A DNA stretch of 28,699 bases from the NCBI GenBank assembly GCA_002342035.1, contig DDPE01000096.1, positions 1 through 28,699 on the forward strand, in the 5' to 3' direction. Made by a program: the position numbers and the translations under genes. Positions within the stretch are counted from its first letter, which is position 1, and every line of letters begins with the position of its first letter. Below are positions 6,436 through 14,942 of this stretch, one piece after another. This DNA comes from Asticcacaulis sp. UBA2476. Lineage in GTDB: Bacteria; Pseudomonadota; Alphaproteobacteria; Caulobacterales; Caulobacteraceae. The notes under the pieces are model-generated. The model saw nothing but the letters and a program-made list of their open reading frames with translations. It was not told the origin of the DNA and searched no databases.

Positions 6436-9042
6436 CTACGCCGCCGAAGATGATCGCTCAGGCCCATCCGACTGAACCGGCTGGCGGATTGGCAGGATGG
6501 CGCTGACGACCGTGCCCTTGCCGACTTCGGAATCAAATTCCATTCGGCCATTGTGCATTTCAATCAGCGATTTGGTCAGCGCCAAGCCTAAGCCCGTGCC
6601 TTCGCGGGTTTTGGACATCTGGTTTTCGATCTGCTCGAACGGGCGAGCGAGACGCTGCATATCCCGCGCAGAGATACCAATACCGCTGTCAATGACCTTA
6701 AGGTGCACACTGTTATCGGTCGCCACAGCACTTACCGTCACACTGCCGCCGTGGGGTGTGAACTTGATGGCATTGGTCAGCAGATTGAGCAAAATCTGTT
6801 TCAAGGCGCGGTAATCGGCCTCAATGTCCGGCAGGGATGATGGCAGATGAACCTTGACCTTCAGGCCCGATTTCTCAGCCCGCTGGCGCAGCAGCCGTAG
6901 GGTGTCCTCGACCACATCATCAATGGCGACCGGCTCAAAGTTCATATCCAGCTTGCCGGCTTCGATCTTGGACATATCGAGAATGTCGTTGATCAGGGCC
7001 AGCAGATGCTGCCCGGAATTGAGGATATCGCCAGCATATTCCTTATAGCGCGGATGGCCAATCGGGCCGAACATCTCCTGCGACATGATCTCGGAAAATC
7101 CGTTGATGGCGTTAAGCGGCGTGCGCAGTTCATGGCTCATATTAGCCAGGAATTCTGATTTGGCGTGATTGGCCGATTCTGCGCGGATTTTCTCATGCTC
7201 ATAGTTTTTGGCGAGGTCGGCCTGAATTTTGCGGCTCTGCTCCAGCTTTTCGACCAGCCCCTGAAGCTGCTCTTCGGAGCGGCGGCTCATTTCTTCCTGA
7301 TTTTTGACGACCGTGATATCAACGGCGGTCATGACCCGGCCCCCTTCGGCGGTGCGGTTTTCGGTGATCTGCACCCAGTGGCCGTTGTTCAGCTCGGCCT
7401 CGATCGCTGAGCCATCCGACACGGTCTGCTTGCGGCGGATGGCGATGTCCATGACCTGCTCAATCAGGTCGCGGGCCGTGCCGACCTTAAGGAAGCGCGC
7501 ATCAATACTAAAGGTTTCGGCAAAGGTCGCGTTCCACATGGCCAGCCGCTGGCGCCGGTCCCACAGCACAAACGCGTCCGAAACGGATGAGATGGCATCC
7601 AGCAGCCGCGACTCTGCCCGCTGCGCCCGCATCTGGGCGACGCGCTGTTCGCTGACGTCCAGCATCACCCCGCTCAGGCGCGTAAAGCCGTTGGCGTCGC
7701 GTTCGCCCAGTTCCTGACCGCGCAGTTCCAGCCACAGGATATTGCCGCTGTCCATCGGCACGCGAAAGGCGACCGCCAACTTGCCTGACCGGCGGGCCTC
7801 ATAGAGGGCGCGGGTAACATCCCCGCGCTGTTCGGCGGCGATGCGCGATAAGATGTCCTGCGTAGAGGCTTGGCTAATGCCGCTCAGGCCCAGTTTCTGG
7901 GCCATGACGTCCGACATGGTGATCGCACCGACATCCAGGTCCCAGTCCCAGATACCGCAGCGCGCCGCATCAACCGCAAGACGGTAGCGGGTTTCATTGC
8001 TCTGATAGCCCTGGGCTTCCTGCCGCTTGCGCCGGTCTTGCAGCACCAGCAACGCCCCGAACAGCAGCCCGATCAGCAGCGGCGCTCCGATCAGGGTCAG
8101 CCCTTTCAGCAGGCTGGACTGCGGCGAATAGAACGGCTCGGTCGGCTGACCATAGACGGTGATCAGGCCGGTTTCGCCGTCGCGCACGGCCGCCAGTTTG
8201 ACAAATCCGCCGTCGGTACGTGCCCCCTGAATCAGGTCGCCATTGTCGGCACGCTGGCGCAACTGTTCGGGCGATACCGCCAAAGCCTTCTGCACGTCCT
8301 GACCATTGAGGCGGGCATCGGTCGATTGCACTATGGTGCCGCGGGCATTGATCAGGGCCTGCAGCGTGACAGCGGCATTGGTGGCGTCAAGCGTCTCACT
8401 TAATCGCCCCACCACCTTGGGACGGCCGGGGCCAGAGCTTATCACCACATAGGATCGCGGCGCGGGCGCCAGCCGGGATGAGGCCGTCAGCACCTCAAGG
8501 CTCTTGTCGCTGCGGGTGGCGGCGTCACGGATCAGATCGACCTCGTCCTGACCGGCGTGGGCCAGAAGCTTGCCATCAGGGCCGACTATGGCCACGGACA
8601 GCAGCGTGCCGCGTGACAGTTTCAGGCCCGCCTCAACCGCGCTTAGCGGCTCGGATGGTGTCGTGCTGATCTGGGCCAGCGCCGCTTCCATGGCTGTGCG
8701 GGCGGTATCGAGCCGCCCCTCAGAGCGGCTGGCGCTCAGGCGGGCATTAAGCAGCAGTTTCTCACCATCGGCGTCTTTTTCGGCAGAGAGGGAATTGGTG
8801 ACCTGAAGCGTCGAGGCCGCCATGGTCAGCATGGCCCCCAAAATCAGCGCCAGCGTCGATACCCGCATCCATAACGGCAGACGCGGCGAAACCGGCGCAA
8901 AGGCCGCGCGGGCGGGTTTGGTATCGGAGGGGGATTGGTCACGCTTAGTCGCGCTGCCCGTGTCCGGCGGCGATTTCGGCTTTTTGACTGACGACACCCG
9001 TTTTGTCCTCTGGTCAGAAGACAGGGCGTTGTGGCGCGACAT
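6436..9042 (-). CDS. pleC: PleC-like membrane sensor histidine kinase/phosphatase
   Basis: The 868-residue protein has a Ser/Lys/Pro-rich cytoplasmic N-terminus, membrane helix 1 (about residues 58-80), a periplasmic domain of about 230 residues, membrane helix 2 (about 312-333) and two PAS-like domains (about 345-465 and 480-590). A DHp helix with the phospho-acceptor histidine follows in SHELRTPLNAINGFSEIM (about 634), then a HATPase domain with NLLTNAIKFTP, DSGIGIS and GTGLGLAL. There is no receiver domain. Size, topology and the DHp sequence match PleC, which in Caulobacter switches DivK/PleD phosphorylation at the flagellar pole and controls stalk, pilus and holdfast development. A related kinase such as DivJ is less likely because of the large periplasmic domain. 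ATG 9042 is chosen; GTG 9048 and TTG 9081 are alternatives. Orthology is inference. Confidence 0.85.
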   Translation of the reverse strand: MSRHNALSSDQRTKRVSSVKKPKSPPDTGSATKRDQSPSDTKPARAAFAPVSPRLPLWMRVSTLALILGAMLTMAASTLQVTNSLSAEKDADGEKLLLNARLSASRSEGRLDTARTAMEAALAQISTTPSEPLSAVEAGLKLSRGTLLSVAIVGPDGKLLAHAGQDEVDLIRDAATRSDKSLEVLTASSRLAPAPRSYVVISSGPGRPKVVGRLSETLDATNAAVTLQALINARGTIVQSTDARLNGQDVQKALAVSPEQLRQRADNGDLIQGARTDGGFVKLAAVRDGETGLITVYGQPTEPFYSPQSSLLKGLTLIGAPLLIGLLFGALLVLQDRRKRQEAQGYQSNETRYRLAVDAARCGIWDWDLDVGAITMSDVMAQKLGLSGISQASTQDILSRIAAEQRGDVTRALYEARRSGKLAVAFRVPMDSGNILWLELRGQELGERDANGFTRLSGVMLDVSEQRVAQMRAQRAESRLLDAISSVSDAFVLWDRRQRLAMWNATFAETFSIDARFLKVGTARDLIEQVMDIAIRRKQTVSDGSAIEAELNNGHWVQITENRTAEGGRVMTAVDITVVKNQEEMSRRSEEQLQGLVEKLEQSRKIQADLAKNYEHEKIRAESANHAKSEFLANMSHELRTPLNAINGFSEIMSQEMFGPIGHPRYKEYAGDILNSGQHLLALINDILDMSKIEAGKLDMNFEPVAIDDVVEDTLRLLRQRAEKSGLKVKVHLPSSLPDIEADYRALKQILLNLLTNAIKFTPHGGSVTVSAVATDNSVHLKVIDSGIGISARDMQRLARPFEQIENQMSKTREGTGLGLALTKSLIEMHNGRMEFDSEVGKGTVVSAILPIRQPVQSDGPERSSSAA

Positions 9043-9083
9043 AGACACGGCGTCCTGATGTGATTCGAGGTTAACAAACAAGG

Positions 9084-9098
9084 TAAACGGTTCGTTAA
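9084..9098 (-). promoter_or_regulatory. Candidate CtrA box upstream of the PleC-like gene
   Basis: TAAACGGTTCGTTAA reads on the minus strand as TTAA-N7-TTTA, one base from the CtrA consensus TTAA-N7-TTAA, 42 bases before the kinase start. One mismatch in an eight-base motif can arise by chance. Confidence 0.3.
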
Positions 9099-9320
9099 TC
9101 CTATGTCGAGAGTCTTAAGTTTAGGTTGATGGATGTAACCACAGGCAATGGGCCCTGTGGATGGATGAGAGTAGGGCTAAAAAGCGTATTGTTGTCAGAA
9201 CGTAGGCGAAAAAAGTTTTATGAACTTCGAAGCAAAAGTGCCCCAAAATCTTTATCCCCTTTTTAGGCGACAAGGTGTGTCTGCGTGGTAATCTCGGTCG
9301 CAACAGAGAGGAGCCTTGCC

Positions 9321-9803
9321 GTGCCCCAAACGCCCAAAAACACGATTTGCCTGTGGTACAACCATGATGCCGAAGACGCTGCCCGCTTTTATGCGCAGGT
9401 CTTCCCCGACAGTGCGGTGACCGCCGTACATCGCGCGCCGTCCGATTTTCCCGGCGGTAAAGCCGGTCAGGTTCTTACGGTCGAATTCACCGTCTGCGGC
9501 ATACCCTGTCTGGGGCTAAATGGCGGCGATGTTTTCAAACAGACCGAAGCCTTCTCATTCCAGATCGCGACCGACGATCAGGCTGAAACCGACCGCTACT
9601 GGGACGCGATCGTGGGCAATGGCGGGTCTGAAAGCGCCTGTGGCTGGTGCAAGGACAGATGGGGCCTGTCGTGGCAGATCACGCCGCGCGTCCTGACCGA
9701 GGCGATGGCCGCAGGCGGTGAGGTCGCCAAACGTGCCTTTGAAGCCATGATGGACATGGGCAAAATCGACGTCGCTAAAATCGAAGCGGCGGTGCGCGGC
9801 TAA
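9321..9803 (+). CDS. VOC-family protein (PhnB-like / 3-demethylubiquinone methyltransferase-like domain)
   Basis: The 160-residue product belongs to the glyoxalase/VOC superfamily, in the branch once annotated as 3-demethylubiquinone-9 3-methyltransferase. It shows CLWYNHDAEDAARFYAQVFPDS at the N-terminus, then GKAGQVLTVEFTVCGIPCLGLNGG, the FSFQIATDDQAETDRYWDAI strand, and the C-terminal CKDRWGLSWQITP. The older methyltransferase label is not supported because there is no SAM-binding motif; the substrate is unknown. GTG 9321 follows GAGAGGAG by seven bases, better than an in-frame start at 9285. Its TAA overlaps, tail to tail, the TAG of the convergent response-regulator gene. Confidence 0.8.
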   Translation: MPQTPKNTICLWYNHDAEDAARFYAQVFPDSAVTAVHRAPSDFPGGKAGQVLTVEFTVCGIPCLGLNGGDVFKQTEAFSFQIATDDQAETDRYWDAIVGNGGSESACGWCKDRWGLSWQITPRVLTEAMAAGGEVAKRAFEAMMDMGKIDVAKIEAAVRG

Positions 9804-10291
9804 CTCACTTGCCCGCTTTGGCGGCGTTCCGGGCCCTTATATTGCGGGTCTTTGCGGCGTCTGCGATCCGGGCCGAAATAGGTTGTGGTCTTGATGAACG
9901 GGCGCGGGTGATTGACGATGGCCGCGATTTTGCGGTGCAGTTCGGTGGCGGTCACAGGCTTGGCGCAGAACTCATTGACCCCGGCGTCGCGGGCATTGGT
10001 GACGCGGGTGCGCTCCGAATGGGCGGTCAGCATGATGATCGGCACATAGCGGTTGGGGCTGTCGGACGAATTTCGCACCATCTGCACGAACTCAACGCCG
10101 TCGAGCACGTCCATCTGGTAATCAACAACGCAGATATCGATGGCGTCATTTTTTAGCCGGAAAAAGGCATCGGTGGCATCTTTGGCTTCAAACACATGCA
10201 CGGCGCCAAAGCCGCGCAGGATGGTTTTCACAATGCCGATCATGTGACTGTTGTCATCGACGATCAGGAATCTTACGCGCTCTAAGCCCAA
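9800..10291 (-). CDS. Single-domain response regulator with arginine-rich tail
   Basis: The 163-residue product is a CheY-like receiver: acidic pair D12-D13, phospho-acceptor D57 in VVDYQMD, T89 in MLTAHS and K111 in CAKPVT. There is no DNA-binding or enzymatic output domain. Residues 138-158 form a basic tail with two GP(D/E)RR motifs (140-144 and 153-157), which could be a docking peptide. It would relay a phosphate signal by protein contact. The start is TTG 10291: GAGGGA lies six bases before it and the receiver fold begins immediately after. The gene is separated from the PleC-like kinase by the convergent VOC gene, so it is not an obvious operon partner. A perfect CtrA-like box lies 60 bases upstream. 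Confidence 0.9.
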   Translation of the reverse strand: MGLERVRFLIVDDNSHMIGIVKTILRGFGAVHVFEAKDATDAFFRLKNDAIDICVVDYQMDVLDGVEFVQMVRNSSDSPNRYVPIIMLTAHSERTRVTNARDAGVNEFCAKPVTATELHRKIAAIVNHPRPFIKTTTYFGPDRRRRKDPQYKGPERRQSGQVS

Positions 10292-10350
10292 GACACGTCC
10301 CTCTGGTTACGCCTACTTTATATCTGTAAGCGGAATATAACCTGTTATGT

Positions 10351-10365
10351 TTAAGCCGGATTTAA
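10351..10365 (-). promoter_or_regulatory. CtrA-like box upstream of the response regulator
   Basis: TTAAGCCGGATTTAA is an exact TTAA-N7-TTAA, the consensus spacing for the cell-cycle regulator CtrA. It lies 60 bases upstream of the TTG start of the response-regulator gene, in a short intergenic space where a promoter is expected. Confidence 0.45.
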
Positions 10366-10384
10366 GCGCTGCGGTGGCTTATGA

Positions 10385-13018
10385 TTATTTTTGGTCCAGC
10401 GCTTTGGCGGTCAGTTCCGCGACGTTTTTCGATAGCTTGGGCGCGGCCATAATGGTCTCCAATGCGGCCTTCATGGCCTCACGCCAGGGTGAGGCATAGC
10501 GCTTATAGCCGCTTAAGGATTCGACCAGTCGGGCCGCCGTCATCGGGTTGAACTCATCGACCGTCAGGATCTGATCGACCACAAAGCCGTAACCATAGCT
10601 GTCGGGCGCAAACACGCCGTGGAACACCGCCGGATTATTGGACGCCAGATTTTGCACCAGTGCCCGCCAGCGGTTGGGCACCTTTGGATCAAAATCCGGA
10701 TGGCGGCTTAGGCGCTCGATGCGCGACAGGGTTTCCGGGTGCGGGCAGGCGGCTTGCAACGCAAACCATTTGTCGATCACCAGTGGCTCATCTTTGAAGC
10801 GGGCATAAAAGCCATCGAGTGCTGCCTCATAAGGCTCGCCATGCACGGACATCAGGGCGGTCAGGGCGGCGATCATATCGGTCATATTGTCCGCACGCGC
10901 ATAGTGGGCGCTGGCCAATGCCGACAGTTCCGATTGGCGGGCCGCATCAGCGGTCGCGTAGCTCGCCATCATCAGATCGAGCAGGGCATTGCGTAGGGCC
11001 CGTCCGCCCGCACTTTGCGCATCCGGTGAGAAGGTCGCGGGCGGTTGAATGGCATCGTAAAGTTCGCGCAAGGTCGGATAGAGCGTAGCCGATAGCTCTG
11101 CCTTGACGGCTTTGCGGCGGGTATGGATGGCGGCGGGATCGACCGGCGTCATGTCTTGCGCCAGACCTTGCTCGGTCGGCAGGGCCATGATCAGGGCCTT
11201 AAACGCGGGCTCCAGCGCGCCGTCGAGCAATGTGGCTTTCAGCGCCTCGGCGTAAGCTTGCGTATCGCCGCCAGTCAGGATCAAATTTTGGGCCAGTTTC
11301 TGCGCCGCTTCCCAGCGGGTGAACGGGTCTGGGTCGCCTTTGAAGCGCGCAAAGGCGTGGGATTGCGGCTCTTCGACTTCAAGGATCACCGGCGCCGAAA
11401 AATGGCGAAGGGCTGACAGGACGGGGGCGTCGGCCACATCGGTCAGGGTGATCGCGGCGCTTGCTTCATTCAAAATATAGGTGATTTCGGTCTGGTTGTA
11501 GCCCTCAAACCCGAAGCTTTGCGGGGTGCCGTATTCGCTTAGAATCCCCAGACGCACCGGGATCGGCACCGCCGCCTTGGTCGGTTGCGACGGGGTTGGG
11601 GCCGTCGATTGGCTAAGGTTCAAGGTCAGGGTTTTCACCACGGCGTCATAGGTCTGCGTGACTTTCAGGCGTGGCGTACCGGCCTGAGTGTACCAGTTCA
11701 TCCACGCGGAAAAATCATCGCCGGTGACCGCTTCAAAGCTTTTGAGAAAATCCTCTAAGGTGGCCGCGGTGCCGTCATGGGTGGCAAAATAATGATCAAG
11801 GGCCGCGCGGTACACTTTCGGGCCGACCACAGTTTTCAACATACCGACGATTTCCGCGCCCTTTTCATAGATGGTCGCGGTGTAGAAATTGTCGATCTTA
11901 AGATATGACGACGGGCGCACCGGATGGGCAAGCGGGCCTGCGTCTTCGGGGAACTGACGGGCGCGCAGAGCCTTGACATCCTTGATGCGCTGGACGGCGT
12001 GGCCGCGCTCATCGGCGGAGAAGCCCTGATCGCGATAGACGGTCAGCCCTTCCTTGAGGCAGAGCTGGAACCAGTCGCGGCAGGTGACGCGGTTGCCCGA
12101 CCAGTTATGGAAATATTCGTGCGCGACGACGCTTTCGATCCGCTCATAGTCGGCGTCGGTGGCGGTAGTCGGATCTGCCAGCAGTAGCGAGGCGTTGAAG
12201 ATGTTCAGTCCCTTGTTTTCCATGGCACCGAAGTTGAAATCGCGCACCGCCACGATCATGAACAGGTCGAGGTCATATTCGCGCCCGTAAGCCTGCTCGT
12301 CCCATGTCATCGACCGTTTCAGCGCATCCATCGCATAGGCCGCGCGCGTGCTCATGCCGGTATCGACATAGATTTTCAGTTCGACCGTGCGGCCAGACAT
12401 CGTGATAAAGCTGTCTTCTAGTACGTCCAGTTCACCGGCCACCAGCGCAAACAGGTAGGACGGTTTGTTAAACGGGTCTTCCCAGACGGCGTAGTGGCGA
12501 TCAGTCTCGGCATCGCCCTGTTCGATCAGATTACCATTGGACAGGAGGTGCGGGAACCCGGCCTTGGGGGCTTCGACGTGGACCGTATACTTTGACAGGG
12601 CATCCGGCCGGTCAGGGAAGTAGGTAATTTTACGAAACCCTTCGGCCTCGCACTGGGTGCAGTAGCGACCGGAGGACATATAGAGGCCCTCCAGCGTTTT
12701 ATTGTCCTGCGGGTTGATCTCGACCTCGGTCTCCAACACGAACTTCGCCGGGACATCATGGATGGTCAGGGTCTCCGCCGTAATCTCATAAGCATCAGGC
12801 GCAAGGTCAGTGCCGTCCAGCTTAATCGCGATAAGTTTCAGTCGCTCCCCCAGCAGAACTAACGGAGCCGCAGCCTCGCCCACACGTTCAAGGCTTAAGC
12901 GGGCGGTGACCCGCGTCGCGGTCGGGTCGAGCCGGAAACTGAGGTCAGTCGCGCTGACGCGGTAAGCCGGTGCCTTATAGTCGGTGAGGCGGATCGGGCG
13001 GGCGATTTCGGTGCGCAT
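10385..13018 (-). CDS. pepN: Aminopeptidase N (M1 family, PepN)
   Basis: The 877-residue cytoplasmic enzyme removes N-terminal amino acids from peptides during protein turnover. The substrate-binding GAMEN motif lies in FNFGAMENKGLNIF near residue 264. The zinc site HEYFHNWSGNR lies near residues 300-310 and supplies two histidines and the catalytic glutamate, with a third ligand glutamate in LKEGLTVYRDQGF. The N-terminal beta domain carries YCTQCEAEGFRKITYF, typical of the Escherichia coli-type PepN subfamily, and full length matches that subfamily (about 870). There is no signal peptide. ATG 13018 fits the usual N-terminus (IRLTDYKAPAYRV); the ribosome site is weak. It is transcribed away from the STAS-like gene across a 250-base space that shows no further gene. 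Confidence 0.97.
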   Translation of the reverse strand: MRTEIARPIRLTDYKAPAYRVSATDLSFRLDPTATRVTARLSLERVGEAAAPLVLLGERLKLIAIKLDGTDLAPDAYEITAETLTIHDVPAKFVLETEVEINPQDNKTLEGLYMSSGRYCTQCEAEGFRKITYFPDRPDALSKYTVHVEAPKAGFPHLLSNGNLIEQGDAETDRHYAVWEDPFNKPSYLFALVAGELDVLEDSFITMSGRTVELKIYVDTGMSTRAAYAMDALKRSMTWDEQAYGREYDLDLFMIVAVRDFNFGAMENKGLNIFNASLLLADPTTATDADYERIESVVAHEYFHNWSGNRVTCRDWFQLCLKEGLTVYRDQGFSADERGHAVQRIKDVKALRARQFPEDAGPLAHPVRPSSYLKIDNFYTATIYEKGAEIVGMLKTVVGPKVYRAALDHYFATHDGTAATLEDFLKSFEAVTGDDFSAWMNWYTQAGTPRLKVTQTYDAVVKTLTLNLSQSTAPTPSQPTKAAVPIPVRLGILSEYGTPQSFGFEGYNQTEITYILNEASAAITLTDVADAPVLSALRHFSAPVILEVEEPQSHAFARFKGDPDPFTRWEAAQKLAQNLILTGGDTQAYAEALKATLLDGALEPAFKALIMALPTEQGLAQDMTPVDPAAIHTRRKAVKAELSATLYPTLRELYDAIQPPATFSPDAQSAGGRALRNALLDLMMASYATADAARQSELSALASAHYARADNMTDMIAALTALMSVHGEPYEAALDGFYARFKDEPLVIDKWFALQAACPHPETLSRIERLSRHPDFDPKVPNRWRALVQNLASNNPAVFHGVFAPDSYGYGFVVDQILTVDEFNPMTAARLVESLSGYKRYASPWREAMKAALETIMAAPKLSKNVAELTAKALDQK

Positions 13019-13268
13019 GGATTGGACTCAAGTAGTGATTAAAAACTGTGATTCTACTGTTTCAAACCTGAGCGCCCAAGGCAATTCAAATTACCGCCAT
13101 GTGATGGGGGTGTATCCGGCGAATTTCAGATACCGACTTCCCCATTCAGGCGTAATGCTCAGAAAGCTTGGGGATAATTTCAGGTAAATTCGGGTGTGGT
13201 GGATGCCGCCTCATTCCCAAGTTGACGTAGGGGCGCTATGAAATCGGGTATCATCGGTAAAACCACAT

Positions 13269-13682
13269 ATGCCCCATTCTTCACGTCGTCCTGCGTCAAC
13301 ACGCTACCGGTTTCGGGTTCGCCTCGACCCGAAGCGCAGGCTGGTCATTGTGCGCATCATCGGCAATATGAACAGCGCTAATCTGGTCGATCAGATCTTC
13401 AGTGCGGCGCGCAAGCTAGACCGGCCCTGGGCGTGGCGGCGGCTGATTGATTTGCGCGATTTTACCGGATTTATTGAGTTTGAAGACATTGAACATCTGG
13501 CCAAGCGCTGGCAGTTTTTGACCCGCGACGTGATCCACAAAGGGCGCACGGCGATCGTGTCGAAATCAGCCCTCGATCTGGCGCGGGTGTCGACTATCAC
13601 CCCGCTGTTTCCGGATGAGATATTCCGGGGCTTTGAAAGCTTTGATGAGGCGGTCGATTGGCTGGAAGCGTCCAGCTTGTGA
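13269..13682 (+). CDS. Small STAS/SpoIIAA-like hypothetical protein
   Basis: The 137-residue soluble product resembles the SpoIIAA-like/STAS fold only in outline: an RLVIVRIIGNMN strand, a helix, the WAWRRLIDLRDFTGFIEF strand, and a closing ESFDEAVDWLEA segment. Such proteins in alphaproteobacteria are usually uncharacterised. No catalytic residues can be named. ATG 13269 has no clear Shine-Dalgarno; the basic first 20 residues may not belong to the fold, so a later start is possible. It stands in its own unit, ending six bases from the convergent hypothetical gene. The family assignment is tentative; the reading frame itself is well supported by codon use. Confidence 0.55.
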   Translation: MPHSSRRPASTRYRFRVRLDPKRRLVIVRIIGNMNSANLVDQIFSAARKLDRPWAWRRLIDLRDFTGFIEFEDIEHLAKRWQFLTRDVIHKGRTAIVSKSALDLARVSTITPLFPDEIFRGFESFDEAVDWLEASSL

Positions 13683-13688
13683 TTTAAA

Positions 13689-14261
13689 TTACCTCGCGGC
13701 CGGATCGGCGGGCTGAACCTTTTGCACGCCAGCTTCGGGCGCTTCGGTTTCGACCAGATGGCGCAGATTTTCGGCCCGCTTGGCCAGTTCCATCACCTCT
13801 TCCGGCAGGTCTTCGGTTTCCTGACGGACATAGGTCACCAAATCTTTGGCCAACTTCAAAAGCTTGGGCGACAAGGTAATCAGGCGGGCCTGCATTTCGA
13901 TCAGGGCCGGATCGCGGTCATATTCGGCACCCGGCACGCGCCAGCCGCCCCAGTCATTGGGATCGGTGACCACCACCGGATAGGTGCCGGGGAAGGGGTG
14001 GTGGCCGGACTCTTCGGCGGAGTGCCATTTGTTGCGGGCGCGCATCAACCGCCACTGGCCGACATCGCGGGCCTGCTCGAAATCACTTTCGGATTTCAGT
14101 TCTTCGGCGCGAAATTCACGGCCAAGCCCGCAGTCATAGGTGACGCGGATGGGTTCATCGAAGCCCTTGGCCCAAATGGGATTGACCTTATCGATCAAAG
14201 CCCAGGTGCCGACCGGCTCCACCCACACACGCTGACGGCGGTGGAAAATCGCCTTGGCCAT
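13689..14261 (-). CDS. Conserved-looking hypothetical protein
   Basis: I do not recognise a named family. The 190-residue soluble product is rich in Trp, Arg and acidic residues. It has an N-terminal RRQRVWVEPVGTWALIDKV segment like a small beta-barrel, then WAKGFDEPIRVTYDCGLGREF, a PGTYPVVVTDPNDWGGWRVP segment, and a helical C-terminus with a coiled look (about residues 128-175). The end is Ala/Pro-rich. It has no signal peptide and no membrane helix. ATG 14261 is chosen because AGAGG precedes it by six bases; the frame stays open upstream to 14360, but that part looks non-coding. It is convergent with the STAS-like gene and divergent from the haemoglobin gene. Confidence 0.65.
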   Translation of the reverse strand: MAKAIFHRRQRVWVEPVGTWALIDKVNPIWAKGFDEPIRVTYDCGLGREFRAEELKSESDFEQARDVGQWRLMRARNKWHSAEESGHHPFPGTYPVVVTDPNDWGGWRVPGAEYDRDPALIEMQARLITLSPKLLKLAKDLVTYVRQETEDLPEEVMELAKRAENLRHLVETEAPEAGVQKVQPADPAAR

Positions 14262-14402
14262 AGTTACCTCTGGTTTGCAGACCATACCCGAAGCTGCATG
14301 ACCAATTGCCGCATAGCAATCGGGCGCAGACGGGCCTAAATAAGCAAGGTTAACCGGCAAGGCTTAGGATTTGGTGTCGGCTTATGTTTAACGGGTGTTA
14401 AT

Positions 14403-14801
14403 GTGCTAGAAACGTATAAAGAGCTTCTGTTCAAAATGGATGAAGTGCGCGGGCTGGTCGAAGATTTCTATGGCCGGGTGCGCGAAGACGATCTGATCGG
14501 GCCGGTGTTTGAAGGGGCGGTTCATGACTGGCCGGAGCATTTCGACAATCTGACGCTATTTTGGATGACTATCACCAATGGCGCCCATCCCGATATTCCT
14601 GCTTATAAAGGCCGCCCGATGGCCAAGCATTTTCCGCTCGATCTTAACCCGGCTATGTTCGAGCGCTGGCTGGATCTATGGGTGGCGGTGACGGGTGAGC
14701 GCTTTGATGCGTTGCGGGCAGAGATTTTGCGGGAGAAGGCTTGGCGCATCGGCCAGTCGTTTCAGGCGGCTTTGTTTTTCAGGCCGGAAGCTACAAAGTA
14801 G
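14403..14801 (+). CDS. Group III truncated haemoglobin
   Basis: The 132-residue product is a truncated 2-on-2 globin of group III, a haem protein thought to bind oxygen or detoxify NO or peroxides. Characteristic signs are Y23 in VEDFYGRVREDDLIGPVF (B10 position), WPEHFDNLTLFW, H76 in GRPMAKHFP as likely proximal haem ligand, and the FERWLDLW helix. Group I and II members have a different pattern around the proximal histidine, so group III is favoured. The start is GTG 14403; an ATG two bases earlier runs into a stop. Ribosome binding is not obvious. Physiological substrate is unknown. It lies alone, divergent from the hypothetical gene, and is followed eight bases later by repeat R4. Confidence 0.85.
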   Translation: MLETYKELLFKMDEVRGLVEDFYGRVREDDLIGPVFEGAVHDWPEHFDNLTLFWMTITNGAHPDIPAYKGRPMAKHFPLDLNPAMFERWLDLWVAVTGERFDALRAEILREKAWRIGQSFQAALFFRPEATK

Positions 14802-14809
14802 CCAAAGAA

Positions 14810-14866
14810 CTCCCCCTGTTGCAGGGGGAGCTTTGCGGGCATCCTGGATGTCCGCAAAGAGGGGGT
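14810..14866 (+). repeat. Palindromic repeat R4 (two stems plus tail, forward)
   Basis: Stem 1 pairs 14810-14818 (CTCCCCCTG) with 14822-14830. Stem 2 pairs 14831-14844 with 14846-14859, matching at 13 of 14 positions with one G-T pair; its outer arm is CTTTGCGG. The tail is GAGGGGGT. The order is the same as in R2. Confidence 0.8.
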
Positions 14867-14886
14867 AAATTGCAGGTGTTCGGATT

Positions 14887-14942
14887 ACCCCACCTTCCGG
14901 CCCGGAAGTTCGGGCCTCCCTCCTCCCCTCCAAGAGGGGAGG
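14887..14942 (-). repeat. Palindromic repeat R5 (two stems plus tail, reverse)
   Basis: Read on the minus strand: stem 1 (CCTCCCCTC, 14942-14934 with 14930-14922), stem 2 (GGCCCG arms at 14916-14911 and 14904-14899) and tail GGTGGGGT. It faces R4 across 20 bases with no gene between them. Confidence 0.8.

Noticed and set aside
14388..14401. TTAA-N6-TTAA next to the haemoglobin start
   Set aside because: Spacing is one base short of the CtrA consensus and it overlaps the ribosome-binding region.
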